A stretch of DNA of 62,177 bases from Cyclobacteriaceae bacterium (GTDB lineage Bacteria; Bacteroidota; Bacteroidia; Cytophagales; Cyclobacteriaceae), in assembly GCA_947457095.1 (NCBI GenBank), contig CANGUK010000003.1, positions 1-62,177 of the forward strand, written 5' to 3'. The notes under the pieces were generated by a model. The model worked only from the letters and a program-made list of their open reading frames with translations. It ran no database searches and had not been told where the DNA came from. Positions 9,045 to 18,174 of this stretch are shown piece by piece; position 1 is the stretch's first letter; each line of letters begins with the position of its first letter. The translations under genes and the position numbers were made by a program.

Positions 9045-10308
9045 ACTAGCGTTGGGTGTGCTAAGCACCCTTTTACTAATTTCAGAAGGCTTCGGTCAAA
9101 ATAGTTCCTCCACCTACAGCGGGTTGGGCATAGGAGAATTTAACTATGGAGGTCAAATTCAAAACCAAGGCATGGGTGGACTTGGTATCAGCTTTGGCAC
9201 AGGTTGGGGCGCAAATACCGTAAATCCGGCATTGACCACGCGCAATACCATTTTTAATTTTCAAGCTTCCCTCAACTACAAGCGAATTGCGGTGTCCAAT
9301 GATACCGAAAGCTCCTTAGTAGATGGTGGAGGGCTTTCCTATGTGGCTATTTCTCTTCCAGTAAAGACAGGTAAATTCACTACAGGCATGGGCTTGGGAC
9401 AGATTTCCAGTATCAATTACCGCCTGAAAGTGGATAGCCCCATTGCAAACTCACCCCTAATTGCCAACAATTACTTGGAAGGGGATGGGGGTATTTCAGA
9501 AGCCTATTTGAATTTTGGGTATTTGTTAGCCAAAAATTTAAGCATTGGGGCGCACGGATCCTACTTGTTTGGATCTTCTATCCGATCCAACCAGTTGCTT
9601 GTATTTGATCAAAAGGGCGTTGAGGTAGGAAGAGCCTCTGAGTATTACGAACGAATTAGCGTCTCTGACGTAGCGTTAAAGTTGGGGGCACATTACTTTT
9701 TTAAGACCTCTGAAAAAAGCAACCTCCACCTAGGCGCCATTTATCAGACATTTGGTGATGTTAATGGAACAGCATTTGCAAAATTGGCACCAATTGGCCA
9801 AGCTAGCAGTCCGAAAACAGATGGTGATTTGATTGCCAACAACGAAAAAGGAAATATTTACCTGCCAAGTCGCTATGGATTTGGGGTGACTTATGAGAAA
9901 AATAATAAATTCGTGATTGGCTTAGAGGGGCAAACGCAAGATTTCTCCCAATACAGAAACTTCTTCGGAGAAGGACTTAGCCTTCAAGCAGCCCAAAAAG
10001 TTGGGCTTGGAATCCAACTAGTGCCAGATTTCACAGATTTTGATAATCTATTGAATCGTTCGACGTACCGCATGGGTTTGGAATGGATGCGAACGCCTTA
10101 TTTTATCAATGAGACCACAATCAATGATATTGGCATCAACTTTGGTACTTCAATTCCTGTAAACAACCTTTCATTGGTCAACATGGCTTTGAAGGTGGGA
10201 AGAAGAGGAACTGTCGATAATGGATTGATTCGTGAAGCCTATGTGAATTTTTCCTTCGGCTTTTCGATCAATGACAATAGCTGGTTCTACAAACGAGTTT
10301 TTGAATAA
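9034..10308 (+). CDS. Outer-membrane beta-barrel protein (porin/FadL-like)
   Basis: A 424-residue exported protein with a signal peptide (MLRKLALGVLSTLLLISEGFG, cleavage near GQN) and alternating amphipathic strands ending in a barrel-type strand, FSFGFSINDNSWFYKRVFE. It resembles the conserved Bacteroidota outer-membrane protein found after coaX, distantly like FadL/OmpP1. Gly-rich start GLGIGEFNYGGQIQNQGMGG matches that group. Substrate unknown. Its ATG overlaps the end of the coaX remnant by 11 bp; the ribosome-binding site therefore lies inside the decayed gene, and transcription must come from upstream of it. Confidence 0.8.
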   Translation: MLRKLALGVLSTLLLISEGFGQNSSSTYSGLGIGEFNYGGQIQNQGMGGLGISFGTGWGANTVNPALTTRNTIFNFQASLNYKRIAVSNDTESSLVDGGGLSYVAISLPVKTGKFTTGMGLGQISSINYRLKVDSPIANSPLIANNYLEGDGGISEAYLNFGYLLAKNLSIGAHGSYLFGSSIRSNQLLVFDQKGVEVGRASEYYERISVSDVALKLGAHYFFKTSEKSNLHLGAIYQTFGDVNGTAFAKLAPIGQASSPKTDGDLIANNEKGNIYLPSRYGFGVTYEKNNKFVIGLEGQTQDFSQYRNFFGEGLSLQAAQKVGLGIQLVPDFTDFDNLLNRSTYRMGLEWMRTPYFINETTINDIGINFGTSIPVNNLSLVNMALKVGRRGTVDNGLIREAYVNFSFGFSINDNSWFYKRVFE

Positions 10309-10378
10309 AAAAAATTAAACAATTATAACCCCAAAAGGGATTTACCTAGAGTCAATAACTGATTAAACCTGGAAGATT

Positions 10379-11680
10379 ATGAAAATTAAATCAACCCTTC
10401 TTGTCCTCGGAGCCCTGCTCCTTGCTGGTTTCGCCCACGCTCAAGAGGGCTGGAACTGGCCCGCTGATCCTGCCCAGGAAGCAAAAGCCCGAGAGTACAA
10501 TGCCGCCTACTTTGACTACATGAAGGCAGAGCAATTTGTGGAAGCCACCAAGCCGTTGAGCTGGCTTTTGGTGAATGTACCAAACTTGAATGAGTCGATT
10601 TACATCCAAGGAGTAACTGTGTACAAAGGTGCAGCAGATAAAACTACAGATGCAGCGCAAAAGCGCGTGTACCAAGACAGCGTGATGGCTCTTTACGATA
10701 AGAGAGGGGAATTGTACAACAACCCTGTAAAGTGGATTGAGACCAAAGCCTACTATGGCTACTTGTTTTTCAGAGCTGATAAGGCCAAAATTCCTGCAGT
10801 AGTTGCGGATTTTGAAAAAGCCATAGCCTTGAAAGGAAGCATCAACTACCAGTTTGTTCCCATGTATTTTGACATGGTGGAGAAAAACTACACCTTGAAT
10901 CAGGCATACGCTCCAGAGCAAATATTGTCCATTTTCGACAAGTCAAATAAGCTATTGGATGCAGCGGCTGCCACTGGTAAGGATGTTACAGAATCTAAGG
11001 CAACCCTGGAGAATCTTTTGGTAAAGATGAAATTGATTGATTGCGACTTTATTGAAAACAAATTGGGACCAAAGTTGGCTGCGGATCCAACCAACGAAGA
11101 ACTTGCAGAACAAATCTTTACGTATTCCTTGCAGTACAAGTGTATTTCTACCAAAGCTTTCTTGGCTGCGCTAGAATTTAAAGATTCCAAGAACCCAACT
11201 TTCAAAACTTCTCAAGTAAGAGGGATGCTTTACATGTCTGCAAACGACTTTGATAAAGCAGAACCTGTGTTCGAGAAGGCCCTGACTTTGGCTAGCACCA
11301 ACAAGGAAAAAGCCGAGACTATGATGGAGTTGGCTAAAATCTATGCAAGAGCGGGTAAGAAATCTGCTGCAAGAACAGCGGCTCGTGAGGCTGCAGGACT
11401 TGATTCAGAACTGTCCTCTTCAGCGTATGGCTTGATAGGTGATTTGTACATGTCAGCATACAACGATTGTAGAGGTGGCGAAAGCCGCGCAAAAGACTAT
11501 GCAGTTTTCATTGCAGCGTACAATGCTTACCAGAGGGCAGGTGACTCTAGAGGAATGGGTAGCGCTAGATCGCGATTCCCTTCTAAGGAAGAACTATTTA
11601 CAGAAGGGTTTGCATTGGGCTCTTCAGTAAGTACTGGTTGCTGGGTTGGGGAGACAGTCTCCCTATCTACAAGAGACTAA
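10379..11680 (+). CDS. Exported tetratricopeptide repeat protein
   Basis: A 433-residue protein with a clear signal peptide (cleavage after AFAHA near residue 21) followed by a helical, TPR-like solenoid, for example SANDFDKAEPVFEKALTLA and AETMMELAKIYARAGKKSAA. Periplasmic. This TPR protein sits between the porin-like protein and LptC, and gene order of this kind is common in Bacteroidota, suggesting an envelope-assembly role, which is inference. A terminator follows, so it ends the transcription unit begun at the coaX remnant. Confidence 0.82.
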   Translation: MKIKSTLLVLGALLLAGFAHAQEGWNWPADPAQEAKAREYNAAYFDYMKAEQFVEATKPLSWLLVNVPNLNESIYIQGVTVYKGAADKTTDAAQKRVYQDSVMALYDKRGELYNNPVKWIETKAYYGYLFFRADKAKIPAVVADFEKAIALKGSINYQFVPMYFDMVEKNYTLNQAYAPEQILSIFDKSNKLLDAAAATGKDVTESKATLENLLVKMKLIDCDFIENKLGPKLAADPTNEELAEQIFTYSLQYKCISTKAFLAALEFKDSKNPTFKTSQVRGMLYMSANDFDKAEPVFEKALTLASTNKEKAETMMELAKIYARAGKKSAARTAAREAAGLDSELSSSAYGLIGDLYMSAYNDCRGGESRAKDYAVFIAAYNAYQRAGDSRGMGSARSRFPSKEELFTEGFALGSSVSTGCWVGETVSLSTRD

Positions 11681-11701
11681 TTCAAACTTACTATTCGTAT
11701 T

Positions 11702-11728
11702 AAAGGCAGCCCAAGGCTGCCTTTTTTC
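11702..11728 (+). terminator. Rho-independent terminator after the exported TPR gene
   Basis: AAAGGCAGCC, a 3-nt loop, GGCTGCCTTTTTT: a strong GC stem with a U-tract, 20-odd bp after the stop codon. Confidence 0.9.
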
Positions 11729-11729
11729 G

Positions 11730-11760
11730 TTTTATTCACGGCACTTTCCTGCTATCTTTG
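11730..11760 (+). promoter_or_regulatory. Bacteroidetes-type promoter of lptC
   Basis: TATCTTTG at 11753-11760 is a full match to the -7 consensus TAnnTTTG, and TTTT at 11730-11733 sits 19 bp upstream where TTTG is expected. The lptC ATG begins only 7 nt after the element, so the transcript would have little or no leader. Confidence 0.55.
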
Positions 11761-11766
11761 TACGCG

Positions 11767-12306
11767 ATGAACCGAGGTCTTCTTTTTTCTTTTTCACTAC
11801 TTGTAAGTCTTCTTTCTTGCCGTGAGGGGATAGATCCCAAGGCGCTAGAGGTATACGAAGGGCCGGTTAATTCCGCTCAAAACATTCATATTTTACACAG
11901 TGACTCCGCCGTCCTTCGCTCGGAGATTACTGCTCCCAAGCAGTTGGAGTTTGCCAATGGTGATTTGGAATTTCCAGAAGGCATAGCTATCCAGTTTTTC
12001 AACCTGCAAGGGCAGCTGGAGACCACCATGCGTGCAGATAAGGGGTACTTTCTAAGGGACCAAAACCTCTACAAGGGAGAAGGAAATGTGCAGGTGAAAA
12101 ATTTGCCTAAGGACCAACGGCTGCAAACGGAGGAATTGTTTTGGAACCAGGCGCAACGGAAAATATACACTGAAAAATTTGTGACCATCCAAGAGCGACA
12201 AACCCTATTCAATGGAACGGGGATGGAGGCAGACGATGGTTTTTCTTCATATAAACTAAAAAAAGTGAGGGATAGTCGAACACTTTTACCTGGGGAAGGA
12301 CTATGA
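11767..12306 (+). CDS. lptC: LPS export ABC transporter periplasmic protein LptC (lipoprotein)
   Basis: A ~179-residue lipoprotein: short signal and lipobox LLSC (Cys near residue 17). The rest is the beta-rich LptC/OstA-type fold, with FFNLQGQLETTMRADKGYF and LFWNQAQRKIYTEKFVTI typical of the Bacteroidota form. LptC takes LPS from LptBFG and hands it to LptA. I use ATG 11767 because the upstream TTG falls inside the promoter element. It overlaps the next small gene by ATGA. Confidence 0.88.
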   Translation: MNRGLLFSFSLLVSLLSCREGIDPKALEVYEGPVNSAQNIHILHSDSAVLRSEITAPKQLEFANGDLEFPEGIAIQFFNLQGQLETTMRADKGYFLRDQNLYKGEGNVQVKNLPKDQRLQTEELFWNQAQRKIYTEKFVTIQERQTLFNGTGMEADDGFSSYKLKKVRDSRTLLPGEGL

Positions 12307-12524
12307 AGTTACTGGACGCGATTATCTTCTCTGTTGCCCTTGCACTGATGGTGGTGGGTATCCACCAAACGATGGTCCTGGGAATTGGGTTTTCCTACTC
12401 CCTATTCATGTTTGCAGTGGGCCTTTTGTTCTGGTTTCAACTGCGTAGAAACAAGGCCCGTGAAAGTGGTGAATCCCAACCAAAAAAGCCAGTAAAACGA
12501 GATAAACCCCTCAAAAAACGGTAA
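12303..12524 (+). CDS. Small membrane protein with basic tail
   Basis: 73 residues: two hydrophobic helices (about 5-25 and 30-47) then a strongly basic cytoplasmic tail rich in Lys, Arg and Pro. Coupled to lptC by a 4-bp ATGA overlap and 2 bp before the CNNM gene. I do not recognise a named family. The tight placement implies coordinated expression with the LPS-export and CNNM proteins. Confidence 0.75.
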   Translation: MKLLDAIIFSVALALMVVGIHQTMVLGIGFSYSLFMFAVGLLFWFQLRRNKARESGESQPKKPVKRDKPLKKR

Positions 12525-12526
12525 TC

Positions 12527-13807
12527 ATGGACAACAATTACGTCGTATATGTTGTGATTTCGTTGATTTTTTCTGCGTTTTTTTCGGGGTTTGAAATCGC
12601 CTACATCTCTGCCAATAAACTTCAGATAGAGATTCAAAAAAAGCAGGGGATGTGGAGTGGGAAGGTATTGAGTAAATTTTTGGCTAGGCCAGGACAATTT
12701 ATCGGGACTACGCTAATCGGCAATACCATCATGCTAGTGCTTTATGGTACGTTTATGGCCTTTTTGTTGGATGAGCCGTTGCGAAATTTGTTTCCTGAGT
12801 CCTTCAACAATGAGGCGGTAATTTTGATTTCTCAGACCGTTCTGTCCACCCTTTTGGTATTGATTACAGGTGAATTTTTACCTAAAAGCCTGTTCATGTT
12901 GGACCCCAACCGCATGCTCAACTTTTTTGCGCTACCCTTCTTGATCATTTATTCGATCATGTATCCCATCGTCTGGTTGATTGTGGCCCTGTCCAAGGGG
13001 TTTATCACACAGGTTTTGCGATTGGAATACAACGAGGAAAAGCCAGTTTTTACGATTACGGACCTCAACTCCTTCATTAAAGATCAACTGGGCCAAAACC
13101 GAAACTCGGGGAAGGTAGAGGTAGACTCCAAAATTTTTGACAATGCCATTGAATTCAAGACGGTTCGCGTTCGCGAGTGCATGATTCCTCGAACAGATAT
13201 TGTGGCGGTGGAAGTAATGGATACCATTGAAGACTTAAAAAAAGTATTTGAAGAAAGTGGGCACTCCAAGGTGGTGGTTTACCGTGATTCCATCGATGAA
13301 GTGATTGGCTATTGCCACCAGTTGGAGTTATTCAAAAAACCCAAGTCCATCGAAGATATCCTCACTCCCATCATTATTGCGCCTGAATCTGCCTTGGCCA
13401 ATGAGCTGCTCATCCAATTTATCCAAGAGCGAAAGAGCCTCGCTTTGGTGGTCGATGAGTTTGGAGGTACCAGCGGTCTCGTCTCGATGGAAGACATCAT
13501 AGAAGAGATTTTTGGTGAGATTGATGACGAGTACGACAATGAGGCACTTACCGAACAATTGATTGGCGAACTGGAATTTTTGCTCAGCGCTCGACTAGAA
13601 ATTGATTACCTCAATGAGAAATATGCGTGGAATTTGCCGGAAGGTGATTTCGAAACGCTTTCAGGATTTATCCTCTCGCTAACCGAAAATCTCCCCAATA
13701 TAGGCGAAACCATCACCTACGGTAGGTTTACATTTACCATTGTGTCTAAGCAAGCCCATCGAATTGAAACTGTTCGGCTGAAAATCAGCGACTCAGATAA
13801 TTTCTAG
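12527..13807 (+). CDS. CNNM/CorC-family transporter-like protein (hemolysin family)
   Basis: A 426-residue protein with an N-terminal DUF21/CNNM membrane domain (about 1-190; SAFFSGFEIAYISAN and FLPKSLFMLDPNRML), a pair of CBS domains (about 205-330; MIPRTDIVAVEVMDTIEDL, LALVVDEFGGTSGLVSMED) and a C-terminal CorC_HlyC domain. Family members are linked to Mg2+ or other divalent-cation efflux. In gliding Flavobacteriia a homologue is GldE; no other gliding gene is in the window, so I do not use that name. Confidence 0.9.
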   Translation: MDNNYVVYVVISLIFSAFFSGFEIAYISANKLQIEIQKKQGMWSGKVLSKFLARPGQFIGTTLIGNTIMLVLYGTFMAFLLDEPLRNLFPESFNNEAVILISQTVLSTLLVLITGEFLPKSLFMLDPNRMLNFFALPFLIIYSIMYPIVWLIVALSKGFITQVLRLEYNEEKPVFTITDLNSFIKDQLGQNRNSGKVEVDSKIFDNAIEFKTVRVRECMIPRTDIVAVEVMDTIEDLKKVFEESGHSKVVVYRDSIDEVIGYCHQLELFKKPKSIEDILTPIIIAPESALANELLIQFIQERKSLALVVDEFGGTSGLVSMEDIIEEIFGEIDDEYDNEALTEQLIGELEFLLSARLEIDYLNEKYAWNLPEGDFETLSGFILSLTENLPNIGETITYGRFTFTIVSKQAHRIETVRLKISDSDNF

Positions 13808-13832
13808 GGCTGGACATTGTTCGGGCTGAAAT

Positions 13833-13863
13833 TTTGAATTTACCCCTGAAACATCTTATTTTG
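13833..13863 (+). promoter_or_regulatory. Promoter of the PpiD-like gene
   Basis: TTTG at 13833-13836, exactly 19 bp, then TTATTTTG at 13856-13863, one mismatch from TAnnTTTG. The ATG is 30 bp downstream. Confidence 0.55.
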
Positions 13864-13893
13864 CACCACTTTAAATAAAGCGAAGTAGCAACC

Positions 13894-16002
13894 ATGGCGT
13901 TAATTAAGCAAATTAGACAACGAACAGGTCTCGCAATCGGCGTAATTGCTGGCGGGTTAATTTTATTTCTTTTGGGTGGGGATTTATTAAGCCCTAATTC
14001 CTCCCTCCTCAATACCAATAAGAACATCGTAGGTGAAATTGCAGGGGAAGAGATTACCCTGGAAGAATTCTCCTTGAAAGTAGAAGAGTTTAAGGCTTCT
14101 TTTCAGCAGCGAACAGGTAGAATACCTGCAGAAGCAGAGATGGTGTCTGTACGCGAGCAAGCATGGCAATCCTTGATTGTGGAGCGCGTATTTGAAGAAG
14201 AATACGACAAGTTGGGATTAACCGTATCTAGCCAAGAACTCATCGACATGGTTCAAGGTAAAAATATCGTCCCTGAACTTCGTGCACAGTTGGTGAATCC
14301 ACAAACAGGGGAGTTTGACAAAACGCAGCTCATTACCTTTTTGCAATCCCTAGAAACAGCAGATCCGGCACAGCAAGCGGCTTGGGCGCAGCAGGAAAAA
14401 TTATTTGCTCAGGCAAGAAATCGTGTGAAGTACGACAACTTGCTTGCAACAACGGAATATGCCACTACTGCAGAGGCAAAGCTGGAGCACAAGTCAGCCA
14501 ATACCATTGCGGATGCATCGGTACTTTTACTTCCCTACTATGTTATTCCTGATGGGGACATTAAAATTCAAGATGCTGAACTAGCAGATTACCTTTCCAA
14601 AAATCAAGAGAAGTTTAAAGTGGGAAATTCCGCTAACCTAGAATATGTTTCTTTTAGCATTCAGCCTAGTGGGGAAGATTCTGCATCTGTAATTTCTAGA
14701 ATCAATGAGCTTACTGCAGAATTGAAGGCTTCGGTAGAAGATTCTGCTTATGTCAGCAAAAATTCAGAGATCCAGCAGCCTTTCCAGACCTTTGCGCCTG
14801 GTGATCAGTTGCCAGTTTCTTTAACCACCAATGTGCCGCAGTTTGTAAAGGGAGAAACCTATGGTCCTTTTATCACAGCGAATTCTTCCTACGTATCTTA
14901 CAAGGTAGTAGACCAGTACGATGGCACCCCAAAAATGAGAGCATCTCATATCCTATTTGGAACAGAAGGGATGGATGAGGCAGGTAAAGCGGCTGTAAAA
15001 ACACAAGCCGAAACGGTACTTGCTGAAGTCAAAACTACTGGAAACTTCGTAGATGCTGCCAGACAATATGGTCAAGATGGTACTGCTCAAAACGGAGGAG
15101 ATCTAGGCTGGTTTGCAAAAGCAGACTTTGTGGAGGCTTTTGCAAATGCCTCTTATGCTGCCAAGTCCAAAGGATTACTTCCAAATTTGGTTGAAACAGA
15201 ATATGGCTACCACATCATCGAGGTCACTGAACTTCCTGCAACTACCTACACCAAATTGGCGGTGTTGGAACTTGAGCTAGTAGCTTCAGATTTGACACGT
15301 GACGAGGCCTTTAGAAATGCAGATGCCTTTGTGGCAGAAAGTGGAAACCGCGATGAGTTTACTGCTAAGGCTACTGAAAAAGGATTTCGAATCATTCAGG
15401 CCAATAATGTAGATGCTACCTCTAGAAATTTGAACAACATCACGGATGCGAGACAGGTATTGATCTGGGCATTTAGCGAAGCTTCAGTTGGAGAAGTTTC
15501 TAAAGTTTTTGAATTGAACGATTCGTACTTGGTTGCTTCTTTGGTAAGCAAAAAAGAAGAAGGAGAGGCTAAATTAGAAGATGTGAAGGACCAAGTAAAG
15601 CAGTTGGTACTGAACGATAAAAAGGCAGCCCTTATCCAGGAAAAGTTGAAAGGTAAAACTACCTTGGAACAAATGAAGGCTGTATTCCCTGAGGCTTCGA
15701 TCAATGAAGTTCCAGGATTGCGTTTGAGTGATGCTGTGATTCCAGGTATTGGATTTGCTCCAAAGGCAATCGGAACCATCTTTGGATTGAAAGCTGCTGG
15801 TCAGCTTACTAAGCCTGTGCAAGAAGATATTGGGGTCCTTGTAGCCAAAGTAAATACCTTGACTCCTGCAGCTGCTATCGGAGATTACACCTCCTACCAG
15901 GCGCAGTTGGCCCAAGGTGCTGCTCAGCGTGTGACCTATCAAATTATGATGGCGCTCCAAGAGCTTGCCAAAGTGAAGGATTACCGATACAAGTACTTCT
16001 AA
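13894..16002 (+). CDS. Membrane-anchored peptidyl-prolyl isomerase, PpiD/SurA-like
   Basis: A 702-residue periplasmic chaperone anchored by one N-terminal helix (about 12-31). After it come a SurA_N-type helical domain and a parvulin (rotamase) domain at about 345-450: RASHILFGTEG, FVDAARQYGQDGTAQNGGDLGWF and YGYHIIEV are diagnostic. The remainder is a second helical/parvulin-like part. It assists folding of secreted and outer-membrane proteins, fitting the LptC and porin genes just upstream. It has its own promoter and a terminator follows. Confidence 0.92.
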   Translation: MALIKQIRQRTGLAIGVIAGGLILFLLGGDLLSPNSSLLNTNKNIVGEIAGEEITLEEFSLKVEEFKASFQQRTGRIPAEAEMVSVREQAWQSLIVERVFEEEYDKLGLTVSSQELIDMVQGKNIVPELRAQLVNPQTGEFDKTQLITFLQSLETADPAQQAAWAQQEKLFAQARNRVKYDNLLATTEYATTAEAKLEHKSANTIADASVLLLPYYVIPDGDIKIQDAELADYLSKNQEKFKVGNSANLEYVSFSIQPSGEDSASVISRINELTAELKASVEDSAYVSKNSEIQQPFQTFAPGDQLPVSLTTNVPQFVKGETYGPFITANSSYVSYKVVDQYDGTPKMRASHILFGTEGMDEAGKAAVKTQAETVLAEVKTTGNFVDAARQYGQDGTAQNGGDLGWFAKADFVEAFANASYAAKSKGLLPNLVETEYGYHIIEVTELPATTYTKLAVLELELVASDLTRDEAFRNADAFVAESGNRDEFTAKATEKGFRIIQANNVDATSRNLNNITDARQVLIWAFSEASVGEVSKVFELNDSYLVASLVSKKEEGEAKLEDVKDQVKQLVLNDKKAALIQEKLKGKTTLEQMKAVFPEASINEVPGLRLSDAVIPGIGFAPKAIGTIFGLKAAGQLTKPVQEDIGVLVAKVNTLTPAAAIGDYTSYQAQLAQGAAQRVTYQIMMALQELAKVKDYRYKYF

Positions 16003-16016
16003 TCAATAAGAAATTT

Positions 16017-16049
16017 AAAAAACCCATGTCTTCAAACATGGGTTTTTTT
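16017..16049 (+). terminator. Rho-independent terminator after the PpiD-like gene
   Basis: CCCATG (16023-16028) pairs with CATGGG (16037-16042), extended by A/T pairs, followed by seven T. Confidence 0.9.
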
Positions 16050-16085
16050 GTGTCCAATTCTTCCTAGAAAGGATTAATTTTGGAT

Positions 16086-16352
16086 ATGAAATCGACCTTT
16101 GATCCCATCGCCTTCAAAGAAAAGTTAGAATCTTTCGGTACTTTTCCAATGCCTTACCTCTTTAAGTTTATCGTTCCATTTGGGAAGGAGGGGGAAATAG
16201 CTGCCATCTTCCCTGACGAAGAGGTGATTCTGAAGCCAAGTAGTGGAGGAAAGTACATCAGTGCCACCATCCATAAGCTAGTGGAGAGTGCGGATCAGGT
16301 CCTTGGCTTGTATGAGAAGGCAGCATGCATTGAAGGAGTAATTTCACTTTAA
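16086..16352 (+). CDS. DUF493 (YbeD-like) family protein
   Basis: 88 residues with the DUF493 pattern: [12 protein letters not shown] near the start and [25 protein letters not shown]. Small alpha/beta ACT-like fold; function in the family is unclear. TAATTTTG at 16075-16082 resembles a -7 promoter element but is only 3 nt before the ATG, too close for ordinary use, so the start or the promoter is uncertain. First of a likely DUF493-PCD-rsmI-suhB unit with 10-bp or smaller gaps. Confidence 0.82.
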   Translation: MKSTFDPIAFKEKLESFGTFPMPYLFKFIVPFGKEGEIAAIFPDEEVILKPSSGGKYISATIHKLVESADQVLGLYEKAACIEGVISL

Positions 16353-16362
16353 AGGAAATCGT

Positions 16363-16596
16363 ATGTGGATAGAAGAATCAAACCAGTTGAAAAAGAGCTT
16401 TACGTTTTCTGATTTTACGGAAGCCTTTGCATTCATGACACGGGTAGCACTTTTGGCCGAAGCCCATCATCATCATCCGAATTGGTTCAATGTCTACAAT
16501 CGAGTAGACATCGCACTTACCACCCATGATGCAGGAAATGTGGTGACTGAAAAAGATAGAAAATTGGCGAAGGCCATAGATCAGCTTCTCGCATGA
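16363..16596 (+). CDS. Pterin-4a-carbinolamine dehydratase
   Basis: 77 residues with the histidine cluster AHHHHPNW (35-38) and [21 protein letters not shown], the hallmark of this family, which dehydrates 4a-hydroxytetrahydrobiopterin to regenerate the pterin cofactor of aromatic amino-acid hydroxylases. No hydroxylase is nearby. Shorter than the ~100-residue average: the N-terminal helix region is brief. Overlaps rsmI by ATGA. Confidence 0.88.
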   Translation: MWIEESNQLKKSFTFSDFTEAFAFMTRVALLAEAHHHHPNWFNVYNRVDIALTTHDAGNVVTEKDRKLAKAIDQLLA

Positions 16597-17360
16597 GTCA
16601 GACAAAGATTTCCTTGTTTTTGGTGCCCACCCCAATCGGTAATCTTCGAGATATCACCTTGCGGGCCATGGATACCCTTCAAGCCGTGGATGTGATTCTT
16701 GCAGAAGATACACGTACGAGCGGCATTCTGTTGAAACACTTGCAGATCTCCAAAAATCTGCAAAGCTACCACAGCTTCAATGAGCACAAGGCAGTAGAAA
16801 AGTTGGTGGAGCGCATGAAAAAAGGGGAAACCTTTGCCCTAATCAGCGACGCAGGCACTCCAGCGATTTCCGATCCAGGATTTTTGCTCGTACGGGCGGT
16901 GCTTGCAGCAGGTCTGGAGGTTCAGTGTCTTCCAGGGGCTACCGCATTTGTTCCCGCCTTGGTGGCGAGTGGACTCCCCAACGACCGCTTTGTATTTGAA
17001 GGATTTTTACCCCATAAGAAGGGGAGAAAAACGCGGATCGATGCACTCCTAGACGAAACTCGAACACTAATTTTTTACGAATCTCCGCATCGATTGCTCA
17101 AAACCCTAGAGCAGCTTGCAGAAGCTTTTGGTGCAGATCGACAGGCGGCCGTAGCGCGTGAGCTATCCAAGTTGCACGAGGAGATCGCTCGCGGTACCCT
17201 GGTCGAACTAATCGACTACTACCAAGTCAATCCCCTCAAGGGAGAAATCGTGCTCGTAGTGGCTGGCTGTGCCGAACAGCGGGAGACCCGTGCTGAAAAG
17301 CAGGAAAAGAAGCAGGCGGAATGGAAAAAAGAAAAGAAATCCCGCAAGGAAATAGACTAA
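16593..17360 (+). CDS. rsmI: 16S rRNA (cytidine1402-2'-O)-methyltransferase
   Basis: 255-residue SAM-dependent enzyme of the tetrapyrrole methylase fold. Diagnostic blocks: [53 protein letters not shown] and [13 protein letters not shown]. It methylates C1402 in the ribosomal P site together with RsmH. The C-terminus is a lysine/glutamate-rich tail (last ~25 residues). Start ATG overlaps the dehydratase stop. Confidence 0.95.
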   Translation: MSQTKISLFLVPTPIGNLRDITLRAMDTLQAVDVILAEDTRTSGILLKHLQISKNLQSYHSFNEHKAVEKLVERMKKGETFALISDAGTPAISDPGFLLVRAVLAAGLEVQCLPGATAFVPALVASGLPNDRFVFEGFLPHKKGRKTRIDALLDETRTLIFYESPHRLLKTLEQLAEAFGADRQAAVARELSKLHEEIARGTLVELIDYYQVNPLKGEIVLVVAGCAEQRETRAEKQEKKQAEWKKEKKSRKEID

Positions 17361-17370
17361 ATAGATCACG

Positions 17371-18174
17371 ATGCTGACCTCAACCCAACTTTCCCAGCTC
17401 TTGGACCAAACTCGCAAAATTGCCGAGGAGGTGGGAACCTTTATTGAAAAAGAGCGACTTCATTTTTCCATGGACCGGGTGGAGCACAAGGGTTTCAACG
17501 ACCTGGTTTCCTATGTGGACAAGGAAGCCGAAAAGCAGTTGGTTGCCCAGCTGCAGGCAATTTTTCCAGAGGCAGGGTTTATTACCGAGGAAGGAACCAA
17601 TACCACCCGAGGGGAGGTATACAATTGGGTAATCGACCCCTTGGATGGCACCACCAACTTTATTCATGGCTTGCCAGTCTTTGCGGTCAGCATTGGCTTC
17701 ATGGAGCAAGACGAAGTAGTACTTGGGGTGGTGTATGAGGTAAATCGGAAGGAGAGTTTTTATGCCTACAAGGGTGGTGGGGCTTATTGCAATGGAATCC
17801 CACTGAAGGTAAGTAGCGCGCCTACCCTATCTGCTTCGCTAATTTCCACAGGCTTCCCTTATTACCAGTTTGATTTGATCGACCGATACTTGAACATCAT
17901 GAAATCCCTGATGCAGAAGACCCACGGATTGAGGCGGCTCGGCTCTGCGGCCGTGGATCTTTGCTATGTCGCTGCGGGTAGGTCAGAGGGGTATTTTGAA
18001 TACAACCTCAACTCCTACGATGTGGCAGCAGGCATAATTCTGGTGCAAGAGGCAGGGGGTATGGTAACTGATTTTGCAGGAGGTCGGGACTACATTTTTG
18101 GACGGCATGTGGTAGCCACTAACCATTCCATCCACGAGGAGCTTATGGGTGTAATTGCAGCGCACTGGAGCTAG
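17371..18174 (+). CDS. Inositol monophosphatase family protein
   Basis: 267 residues with the metal-binding motif IDPLDGTTN (Asp89, Asp92), an upstream EEG (about 78) and the C-terminal YDVAAGIILVQEAGG. The family dephosphorylates inositol phosphate, or acts as SuhB, or on PAP/fructose bisphosphate; which applies here cannot be read from sequence. Its TAG stop abuts the stop of the convergent AEC gene with no spacer. Confidence 0.9.
   Translation: MLTSTQLSQLLDQTRKIAEEVGTFIEKERLHFSMDRVEHKGFNDLVSYVDKEAEKQLVAQLQAIFPEAGFITEEGTNTTRGEVYNWVIDPLDGTTNFIHGLPVFAVSIGFMEQDEVVLGVVYEVNRKESFYAYKGGGAYCNGIPLKVSSAPTLSASLISTGFPYYQFDLIDRYLNIMKSLMQKTHGLRRLGSAAVDLCYVAAGRSEGYFEYNLNSYDVAAGIILVQEAGGMVTDFAGGRDYIFGRHVVATNHSIHEELMGVIAAHWS

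Noticed and set aside
12527-13807. Naming the CNNM protein GldE or the FKBPs GldI
   Set aside because: No other gliding gene is in the window, so the gliding assignment would be unsupported.
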